From assembly GCA_943367595.1 (NCBI GenBank), contig CALRJS020000014.1, positions 1 to 64,000 on the forward strand: a stretch of 64,000 bases of DNA. The letters are read 5' to 3'. Origin of the DNA: MW101C3 sp943367595. GTDB taxonomy: Bacteria; Cyanobacteriota; Cyanobacteriia; PCC-6307; Cyanobiaceae. Position numbers and translations under genes: made by a program. Shown here piece by piece: positions 57,899 through 64,000 of the stretch; position 1 is the stretch's first letter; every line of letters starts with the position of its first letter. The notes under the pieces were generated by a model. The model saw only the letters and a list, made by a program, of their open reading frames with translations. It did not search any database and was not told the DNA's origin.

Positions 57899-60046
57899 TC
57901 AGGCCGCGGACGTGGGGGTGAGCGCCCGCTGGCTGCCGGCTGTCATGGTGGCTTCGTAGCTGTCCACGATCGCCCGGAATTCATCGCCGCTGAGGGTTTC
58001 CCGCTCAATCAGCAGCTCCACCAGATCATCGAGCAGGTCACGACGTGGCTCCAGCTCGGCGACAGCCCGATCGAGCGCGTCCTGAGAGAGAGCGCGCACC
58101 TGGGCATCAATGCGGCGACCGGTGGTTTCGGCGTAACTGGGCCGCGTGTGAATCAGGTCGCGACCAAGAAACACTTCGGCGGCATCACCTTCAAGTGCCA
58201 CCGGCCCCAGCGGCGAAAAGCCATAGCGGGTGACCATCTCGCGGCAGATGCGGGTGGCCATCTGCAGGTCGCCGGAAGCGCCCTGGGTGATTTCGCTGGG
58301 GCCGAACACCACCAGCTCAGCGGCACGACCGCCCATCACCACCACCAGCCGGGCTTGCAGATACGCGCGGCTGATCAAGCCGGAATCAATGATGTCCTCA
58401 TCCGGCATGGTGCGGGCAAAGCCGCCGACACCGCCGGCCCGCGGCAGCAGGGTCACCTTGTCGAGGCGATCCGCGTGGGGAATGAGGGTGGTGAGCAGGG
58501 CGTGCCCCACTTCGTGGTAAGCGATCAGGCGCTTCTTGGCGCTATCGAGCAGGGGAGCCACGGACAGGCCCATGGTGATGCGCTCCAGGGCATCGCTGAG
58601 CGCCTGGTCGTCAATGCTGGTTTTCTCGCGGCGGGCGGTGAGGATGGCCGCCTCATTCAGCAGGTTGGCCAGATCCGCCCCGGAGAATCCCGGCGTGCGG
58701 GCGGCCCAGCTGGCCATCGACACCTCCTCCGAGAGGGGCCGGCTGCGTGCATGCACAGCCAGGATCGCTTCACGGCCACGCCGGTCGGGCAGATCCACGC
58801 TGATCTGGCGGTCGAAGCGACCGGGCCGGGTGAGGGCGGCGTCCAGAACATCCGGCCGGTTGGTGGCCGCCAGCAGGATCACACCGGAGTTTTCCTCAAA
58901 GCCATCCATTTCGGTCAGCAGCTGGTTGAGGGTCTGCTCCCGTTCGTCGTTGCCACCACCGATGCCCGCACCACGTTGGCGTCCCACGGCATCGACTTCA
59001 TCAATGAAGATGATGCAGGGAGCCTTTTCCTTGGCGCGGCGGAACAGATCGCGGACGCGGCTGGCGCCCACGCCAACGAACAACTCAACGAATTCCGAGG
59101 CCGCCATCGAGAAAAAGGGCACGCCAGCCTCGCCAGCGATCGCCTTGGCGAGGAGGGTTTTGCCGGTGCCGGGCGGGCCCACCAGCAGCACACCGCGCGG
59201 AATCTTGGCGCCGATGGAGGTGAAGCGCTCAGGCTGGCGCAGGAAGCTCACCACTTCCTGCAGTTCTTCCTTGGCCTCGTTGATGCCCGCCACATCCTCA
59301 AAACGCACCGACACCGTGCCTTCGGGCTGGAGACGCGGCTGGCTGCGCCCGAAGCCGATCGCCTTGTTGGCCACCTGGGAGGAGCGGCGGATCAGCAGCG
59401 TGAGGCCACCCACCAGCATCACCACCAGCAAAACATTCACCACCAGACCAGCGGTGGCATCTTCCTGGCGATCGTCACGGACGCTGAGCGGCACCTTGGC
59501 CTGTTCGGCGGTGCTGAGCAGCAGGGTGTCGTTGGCGAACACCGGCACCCGGGCTTTGCTGCCATCGGCCAAGGTGACCAGGGCTTCCCGCTGGCGCAGC
59601 GACAGCTCCACCTCCTTCACCTGCCCGGCCCGCATCAGGGCCAGCAGCTCGCTGTAGGTGGGAGCCGGAGACTGCTGCACGCCAAGGTTGCCGAAGAGGC
59701 CAGGGCGAGACGGAGCCGCAGCAGGAGGCGTGGCTGCGGGCGTCACTTGCGCGGGAGCTTGTTCTTGCGCTGCTTGCCCCGCGGGGGTCTGCTCTGGGTT
59801 GGAGCGTTCTGCGCTGGGACGTTCTGTGGCGGAGCCTTCTGAAGCGGAGCCAGCTGTGGCGGCCTGCTCAACGTTGCGCTGTTCTGGAGAAGTCTGGTCG
59901 CCGGGAGTGGTGCTGGTGGCGGCTGGCTTCGATTCAGCGGCAGGCGCCGCTGTGGGATCTGGGGCAACCGCCAGGGCAGCGGTGGATCCGCTGGACCAGA
60001 GCGGATGCACAGGAGGCGCGCTGCTCACGGGGATTTGCTTCTCCAT
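57899..60046 (-). CDS. ftsH: FtsH ATP-dependent zinc metalloprotease with atypical N-terminus
   Basis: A 715-residue FtsH from ATG 60046: Walker A GPPGTGKT (290-297), Walker B FIDEVDAVG (347-355), second-region Arg in TRPGRFDR, and the zinc site HEVGH (511-515) with later acidic ligand. Only one membrane helix is evident (LVVNVLLVVMLVGGLTLLIR, 200-220); the usual first helix at the extreme N-terminus is missing. Instead residues 1-115 are Ala/Pro/Thr/Glu-rich low complexity before a lumenal-type domain (~128-190). A longer frame to 60169 would run antisense over rpmF and is unlikely. FtsH degrades membrane proteins such as damaged D1. Confidence 0.85.
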   Translation of the reverse strand: MEKQIPVSSAPPVHPLWSSGSTAALAVAPDPTAAPAAESKPAATSTTPGDQTSPEQRNVEQAATAGSASEGSATERPSAERSNPEQTPAGQAAQEQAPAQVTPAATPPAAAPSRPGLFGNLGVQQSPAPTYSELLALMRAGQVKEVELSLRQREALVTLADGSKARVPVFANDTLLLSTAEQAKVPLSVRDDRQEDATAGLVVNVLLVVMLVGGLTLLIRRSSQVANKAIGFGRSQPRLQPEGTVSVRFEDVAGINEAKEELQEVVSFLRQPERFTSIGAKIPRGVLLVGPPGTGKTLLAKAIAGEAGVPFFSMAASEFVELFVGVGASRVRDLFRRAKEKAPCIIFIDEVDAVGRQRGAGIGGGNDEREQTLNQLLTEMDGFEENSGVILLAATNRPDVLDAALTRPGRFDRQISVDLPDRRGREAILAVHARSRPLSEEVSMASWAARTPGFSGADLANLLNEAAILTARREKTSIDDQALSDALERITMGLSVAPLLDSAKKRLIAYHEVGHALLTTLIPHADRLDKVTLLPRAGGVGGFARTMPDEDIIDSGLISRAYLQARLVVVMGGRAAELVVFGPSEITQGASGDLQMATRICREMVTRYGFSPLGPVALEGDAAEVFLGRDLIHTRPSYAETTGRRIDAQVRALSQDALDRAVAELEPRRDLLDDLVELLIERETLSGDEFRAIVDSYEATMTAGSQRALTPTSAA

Positions 60047-60112
60047 GGAGCTTAGCGATTTGACGAAAGGCAGGCCGGCAGCGGAAAGTAGTTGTTTGGC
60101 AGTAGGTAGGGA

Positions 60113-60292
60113 ATGGCTGTTCCCAAGAAGAAAACGTCCAAGGGCAAGCGCAACCAGCGCCACGCGCACTGGAAAGCCAAGGCGGGTGTCGCCGCCAGCA
60201 AGGCGCTCTCGCTCGGCAAAGCCGTGCTCAGCGGCCGGGCTCAGGGCTTCGTTTACCCGATCGACGACAGCGCCGAAACCGAAGAGAGCTGA
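60113..60292 (+). CDS. rpmF: 50S ribosomal protein L32
   Basis: A 59-residue basic protein starting MAVPKKKTSKGKRNQRHAHW, the universal L32 start, followed by KAKAGVAASKALSLGKAVLS and an acidic tail with DDSAETEES. It lacks the CxxC zinc pairs, as in zinc-independent L32 of many cyanobacteria. A purine run GGTAGGGA precedes the ATG. It is divergent from ftsH with a 66-bp spacer, and its last 40 bp overlap the 3' end of the convergent glycerate kinase gene. Confidence 0.92.
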   Translation: MAVPKKKTSKGKRNQRHAHWKAKAGVAASKALSLGKAVLSGRAQGFVYPIDDSAETEES

Positions 60293-61488
60293 TCGGCTGC
60301 CAGACGGGCCCCCTCACCGGTGCCCATCCAACGGAAGCGGCGCCGGCTATCCAGCAGCCCCACCGCTTCCACAATCTGCTGTTTGCCTGGGTCCGTGCAC
60401 CAGACCAACGGATCCTGATAAAGGGCCGGTGGCAGAGAGCACAGGCTGGCCCGCACGATCCTTTCCAGATCGGCCCCACGCAACGCTGTGCCTTCCGGGC
60501 GTGCGCCTTCTGAGGAGTCGCTGAACGCGGAAGCGCTGATCCCGGCATGCCCACCCCCTGCAGCAGCGCTCACCCCAGGGTTGTGCTCCACCGGGGCGCT
60601 CTTTGTGTAGCCACCCTCGACTGCGCCGCCCTCCACTGAGCGGCGCTCCGCCTCCCTGCCGTTGACTGCGCTGCCCTTGATGGAGCCGCCCAGGCGGCGC
60701 TGGCGGGCTTCAGCCTGAAAGCGCCAGCGGTGTGGCCAGCTCCAGTCGAGAGGTCGCAGCAGCCACAGCCCATCCAGCTGCTCCCATACAGGCGCGTAGG
60801 GCAGCAGCGCAGTGTCCCAGTGCGGCAGCCAGGCCTGCTCTTCGGGGGTCAGCCCCAGGGACGCCCCACCCCCCAGCCGCTCCAGCCGCTCCGCCAGTGC
60901 CGCCGGGCCGATCGCGCGGCAACCGATCATCCAGCCCTCCAGCAGCACCACATCGGCCTGCTGGGCGCTCCAATCGCTGCGATCACCACGCCCTTGCCGC
61001 AGGCGTTTGTCGAAACGGGGCCAGCGCAGCACCCCGTCCTGCCGCCAGCTTGCGAGCTGGTGGGCGAGCAGGTCCGCGTCATGGCTGCCGGGGGGAACCC
61101 GGTCGACACCAAAGGGGTTGCCCGCCATCCGGCTGATTCGCTCCTGCCAGGGCCAGTAGAAGTCGTCGATCGAGAGGCTGCTCAGGCGCAGGCCCAGCGC
61201 CGGTGCCAAGGCACTGAGCCAGGCACCGAGGCTTGATTTGCCGGCGCCCACCGGGGCGTTGAGGCCGATCAGCAGGCGCTTGCCCTTGCCCACCGCGCCC
61301 TGGCAGCGGCTCAGCAGCGGCAACACCACCGCCCAGCGCGGATCAGGCGGAATGGACAGGACGTCTGGATGCTGCCGCCAGCGCTCCTGCCAAGCCACAG
61401 GATCCTCCACGCCACAGGCCTGCAGCAGGCGCTGATAGGGAGTTTCAGGCCAGAGCGGGGAGAAGGCAGGGTCCAGTGGCAGCGTCAC
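60253..61488 (-). CDS. glyK: D-Glycerate 3-kinase with a low-complexity insertion
   Basis: A 411-residue P-loop kinase: Walker A APVGAGKSSLGAW (78-90), SIDDFYWPWQE, PPGSHDADLLAHQL, VVLLEGWMIGCRAIG, and the lid-like RWRFQAEARQRRLGG. This is the plant/cyanobacterial GLYK family that returns photorespiratory glycerate to 3-phosphoglycerate. Between about residues 268 and 338 a Gly/Ser/Glu-rich segment (SVEGGAVEGGYTKSAPVE in part) is inserted where relatives have a short loop before the final helical part LERIVRASLCSLPPALY. The start overlaps the DUF565 gene by 4 bp. Confidence 0.85.
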   Translation of the reverse strand: MTLPLDPAFSPLWPETPYQRLLQACGVEDPVAWQERWRQHPDVLSIPPDPRWAVVLPLLSRCQGAVGKGKRLLIGLNAPVGAGKSSLGAWLSALAPALGLRLSSLSIDDFYWPWQERISRMAGNPFGVDRVPPGSHDADLLAHQLASWRQDGVLRWPRFDKRLRQGRGDRSDWSAQQADVVLLEGWMIGCRAIGPAALAERLERLGGGASLGLTPEEQAWLPHWDTALLPYAPVWEQLDGLWLLRPLDWSWPHRWRFQAEARQRRLGGSIKGSAVNGREAERRSVEGGAVEGGYTKSAPVEHNPGVSAAAGGGHAGISASAFSDSSEGARPEGTALRGADLERIVRASLCSLPPALYQDPLVWCTDPGKQQIVEAVGLLDSRRRFRWMGTGEGARLAADQLSSVSALSSIG

Positions 61489-61829
61489 GAGCCCAGCTTG
61501 AACGCCTCCGCCACCACGGCATAGACGAACCCGAGGCGCAGGTGGTCGCAGATCACCCAGGCCAGGGTGGGTTCACCGCGCACCTGATGGCTGCGCACCC
61601 GCACCAGCACTTCGAGGAGCACCACCAACAGAAGCACCACCACCGGCCGTTGCCCGATGGTGACGAGGAAATAGGAGGTGAGGTTGTTGCCGGCGAAATA
61701 CCCGGCCAGCAGGGCGATCAACGACAGGCTGCGGCGTCGCCAGGTGCCGCGCACCCCCTGCAGCAGGGCAGCGGCACTGCGATCAAGCAGGTGCTGAAAG
61801 CGGGTGGCCTGAACCGGCGGGGTGCTCAT
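61485..61829 (-). CDS. Ycf20-like DUF565 membrane protein
   Basis: A 114-residue protein with helices LIALLAGYFAGNNLTSYF and VVVLLLVVLLEVLV and the family end HLRLGFVYAVVAEAFKLGS. DUF565/Ycf20 occurs in cyanobacteria and plastids; a role in non-photochemical quenching has been reported in algae and plants. It is the middle gene of a three-gene overlapping unit (HAD-DUF565-glyK). Confidence 0.8.
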   Translation of the reverse strand: MSTPPVQATRFQHLLDRSAAALLQGVRGTWRRRSLSLIALLAGYFAGNNLTSYFLVTIGQRPVVVLLLVVLLEVLVRVRSHQVRGEPTLAWVICDHLRLGFVYAVVAEAFKLGS

Positions 61830-62602
61830 GACGGAACGGCCAGCTGCTCGAGATAGGAGAGCGTGATCAGGCCGTCAGGGCAAGCAGGGCCCTGCAGCAC
61901 TGAGACGGGAGCGCCGGCCTCACCCAGCTGGCTCACGATGGCGGCAGCCCCTTCGAACACAGCGAGCGGTTCCCGCCGGGTGGCTTCGCTGAGGGTCACC
62001 AGGGTGCGCAGGCCAGCAGCCGTGGCGGCCCGGGTGCCGTTGCTGGAGTCCTCAATCGCCACCACCGCCGCCGCCGGCATCGCCAACTGGCTGAGGGCAA
62101 GGGTATAGGCGTCGGGTGCGGGTTTCAGGGCGGCCACATCATCGCCGCACACAAGAAACGCGAAGGCCGCAGCGGCGCCAGGCAGCAGGCGCTCGATCAG
62201 CGCCTGGGCGGAGAGTCGGGCGCTGGTGGTGACCACCGCCTGGCTGAGGCCAGCGCTGGCGGCGGCCGTGATCAACCGCTCCACGCCCGGGCGCAGCCGG
62301 ATCGCCCCTGCCGCCATCAGCGCTGTGTAGTGCTGTTGCTTGCGGCGCACCAGCGCATCCAGCAAGGCGGGATCGGGGGGCTCAGGCCCCTGGTCGCTGA
62401 GAAAGACGCGCAACCGCTCCCGGCCGCCACTGATCGCCAGCAACTGGATGTAGGTGGCCGGATTCCAGTGCCAGGGGAGGCCTTCCTCGGCGAACGCCAG
62501 GTTGAAGGCCGGGCGATGACCGTCCAGCTCCGTTTCCGCCAGCGTGCCGTCCACGTCCCAGAGCAGGGCGCCAAGGGAATGCTTCAGAGGGGCGTCATCC
62601 AT
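61826..62602 (-). CDS. CbbY-like HAD-family phosphatase
   Basis: A 258-residue HAD hydrolase: nucleophile motif LLWDVDGTLAETELDGHRPA, cap domain with YIQLLAISGGRERLRVFL, motif II VVTTSA, motif III Lys in DVAALKPAPDAY and motif IV VVAIEDSSNGTRAATAAGL. The cap and the GGRERL segment match CbbY, which removes phosphate from xylulose-1,5-bisphosphate, an inhibitor of Rubisco, in photosynthetic organisms. This fits its link with the photorespiratory glyK. Other sugar phosphates are possible. Confidence 0.82.
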   Translation of the reverse strand: MDDAPLKHSLGALLWDVDGTLAETELDGHRPAFNLAFAEEGLPWHWNPATYIQLLAISGGRERLRVFLSDQGPEPPDPALLDALVRRKQQHYTALMAAGAIRLRPGVERLITAAASAGLSQAVVTTSARLSAQALIERLLPGAAAAFAFLVCGDDVAALKPAPDAYTLALSQLAMPAAAVVAIEDSSNGTRAATAAGLRTLVTLSEATRREPLAVFEGAAAIVSQLGEAGAPVSVLQGPACPDGLITLSYLEQLAVPS

Positions 62603-62625
62603 GCACGGAGGGTAGACAAAGGCGC

Positions 62626-64000
62626 ATGAACAGCCAGCACACAGAATGCGAAGGCCGCCGCGACGATGGCCTGTTGTCCCGCCTGCCCGAGCAACGCTGG
62701 CAGTTGCCGGCGCCCCTGCCGGCCCCGGAGGCCAGTGACCCGGCAGCCAGGGATAGCGCTGCCGCGCTGGCCACCCTGGGCCTGCCGCCCGAACTGCTGG
62801 CCGTGCTGCGCCGGCGGGGCTTTGACGGTGCGGCAGCGATCACAGCCCTGCTGGACCCCCCCGCCGCCCCCGATCCACAGCAGCATTTCCAGGACCTGGG
62901 CGTGGCCGTGGACCGCCTGGTGCTGGCCTGTGGGCGAAGCGAAGCCGTGGCGATCTGCGGCGACTACGACGCTGACGGCATGACCAGCACGGCTCTGCTG
63001 GTGGGCGTGCTGGAGCGGCTGGGCGCCCGGCCGGTGGCGGCGATTCCCAGCCGTCAGGACGACGGCTATGGTCTCAACACGGCGATGGTGGAGCGCCTGG
63101 CCGGCGACGGCATCCGCCTGCTGGTGACGGTGGACAACGGCATCGCCGCCGCGGACGCCCTGAACCGGGCCCGGGAGCTGCAGGTGGACGTGATCCTCAC
63201 CGATCACCACACCATTCCGCCCGATCCACCGCCTTACCTGGCGCTGCTGCATCCCGCCCGCACCCCCGAAGCCTCGCCCTACCGAGGCCTGGCCGGAGTG
63301 GGGCTCGCCTACGTGCTGGCGGTGGCGCTGGCGGAGCGGTTGAAGCGCGCGGATGCCACCGGCATGGCGCTCGACCTGTTCTGCATCGGCACGATCGCGG
63401 ACATGGCGCCCTTGCACGGGGTGAACCGCCGCTGGCTTCAGGACGGCCTTTGCCGCCTGCAGGGCTCCGCGCTGCCGGGACTGCAGGCCCTGCAGCGGCT
63501 GGCTGGACTCGGGGAGCGACCGCTGGATGCCATGGCGGTGGCCTTTCAGATCGCGCCGCGGATCAATGCCGTCGGCCGGCTCGGGGATCCCCAGCTGGTG
63601 GTCGACCTGCTGACCACCGCAGATCTGGAGTGCGCCATGGACCTGGCCCAGCAGTGCGAGGCGCTCAACCGGCAGCGCCGCGACCTCTGCGACGCGATCG
63701 AAGCGGAGGCGGTGGCGCTGGTGGAAGCCGACGGACCCGAGCGCAGCCCCTTTCTGCTGTTGGCCCAGAGCCATTGGCACCACGGTGTGATCGGCGTGGT
63801 GGCGGCCCGACTGGTGGAGCGCTTCGGTGCGCCGGTGGCCCTGCTGGCCGGCGAGGGCAATGGGCTGCTGCGGGCTTCGGTGCGGGCGCCCAAGGGGTTT
63901 GCGGTGGATGCGGCGCTGCGGGCCTGCCACGACCTGCTTGAACGTCACGGCGGCCACCCCGCCGCCGGTGGTTTCACGGTGCGGGCCGAAAACGTCGCGG
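62626..64000 (+). CDS. recJ: Single-stranded-DNA-specific exonuclease RecJ, 5' part (runs off the window)
   Basis: The frame from ATG 62626 is open to the last base, giving 458 residues. DHH-family motifs are all present: CGDYDADGMTSTALL (motif I, DYDADG 113-118), TVDNGIAAADAL (170-172), LTDHHTIPP (193-195), CIGTIADMAPL (motif IV), and the DHHA1 start with SHWHHGVIGVVAARLVERF. The GGHPAAGGF RNA/DNA-binding motif lies near the end. RecJ degrades 5' single strands in recombination and mismatch repair. The C-terminal OB and tail are beyond the window. Confidence 0.93.
   Translation, partial: MNSQHTECEGRRDDGLLSRLPEQRWQLPAPLPAPEASDPAARDSAAALATLGLPPELLAVLRRRGFDGAAAITALLDPPAAPDPQQHFQDLGVAVDRLVLACGRSEAVAICGDYDADGMTSTALLVGVLERLGARPVAAIPSRQDDGYGLNTAMVERLAGDGIRLLVTVDNGIAAADALNRARELQVDVILTDHHTIPPDPPPYLALLHPARTPEASPYRGLAGVGLAYVLAVALAERLKRADATGMALDLFCIGTIADMAPLHGVNRRWLQDGLCRLQGSALPGLQALQRLAGLGERPLDAMAVAFQIAPRINAVGRLGDPQLVVDLLTTADLECAMDLAQQCEALNRQRRDLCDAIEAEAVALVEADGPERSPFLLLAQSHWHHGVIGVVAARLVERFGAPVALLAGEGNGLLRASVRAPKGFAVDAALRACHDLLERHGGHPAAGGFTVRAENVA

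Noticed and set aside
60047..60169. Upstream extension of FtsH with a hydrophobic MRVALVALALGRFLLG start
   Set aside because: It lies antisense over the start of rpmF and its promoter space, and the segment is short and interrupted by basic residues; a first membrane helix from it is improbable.

Overview
The window comes from a high-GC unicellular cyanobacterium of the Cyanobium / freshwater Synechococcus (alpha-cyanobacterial) type. The evidence is cyanobacterial marker genes (a DUF3685 protein, a DUF3727 protein, a Ycf20/DUF565 protein, a PSI-accumulation-factor-like thioredoxin-fold protein, phosphoribulokinase, class II Calvin-cycle aldolase, glycerate kinase, UPF0182), repeated HIP1-type GCGATCGC octamers (for example near 8616, 13399, 18956, 33332, 46989, 56950, 59138), lpxD, and tightly packed genes with frequent GTG/TTG starts and 4-bp start/stop overlaps. 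No rRNA or tRNA gene was recognised.

Left end (1-3.2 kb): a decayed accessory patch with the C-terminal part of an Rpn/DUF2887-DUF4351-like PD-(D/E)XK protein, a frameshifted Uma2 endonuclease gene, a truncated second copy of the first gene, then about 1.7 kb of lower-GC DNA with one unexplained ORF. From 3.2 to 11.2 kb lie a sugar-transfer-type ATP-grasp gene and the ligase-associated DNA repair set (beta-CASP exonuclease, ATP-dependent ligase, Lhr-like DEXH helicase), with a headless nucleotidyltransferase-like gene and a DUF350 gene in between. The fourth member, PdeM, is 12 kb away at 22.8 kb. From 11.4 to 22.5 kb: a twice-broken CHASE-PAS-GGDEF gene, a Tat-exported PhoX-like phosphatase, a fusion of a degenerate NtrC-type AAA+ domain with a membrane polyferredoxin, a glycine-zipper exported protein, a PhyH oxygenase and an HpnB-like glycosyltransferase.

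Middle (22.8-39 kb): CBS protein, phosphatidyltransferase PgsA, CSP41-like epimerase, HisA and a Fur-family regulator, then a 1.7 kb low-GC interval with two families of tandem repeats, then DUF3685, the thioredoxin-like PSI factor, fumarase and PhoH. A two-gene FIST sensor / GGDEF-EAL unit follows, and its EAL domain has lost two catalytic acidic residues.

Right half (37.7-64 kb) is a mostly one-directional housekeeping block: an F420-ligase-like protein, GNAT-like protein-ruvX-DUF3727-yqeG-proB (an overlapping operon), lpxD, leuB, prk, a conserved hypothetical, prepilin peptidase, accD, an exported hypothetical, a Gfo/Idh/MocA oxidoreductase and fba with a strong terminator. After these come UPF0182 divergent from thrC, a CysO-like sulfur carrier, a bicupin protein, ftsH divergent from rpmF, glycerate kinase-Ycf20-CbbY-like HAD, and the start of recJ, which runs off the end.

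The most promising observations are the AAA+/polyferredoxin fusion in a lineage that lacks sigma-54, the split ligase-associated repair set, an FtsH that appears to lack its first membrane helix, the proteobacterial-type phosphoribulokinase, and several undescribed repeat or palindrome arrays between genes.
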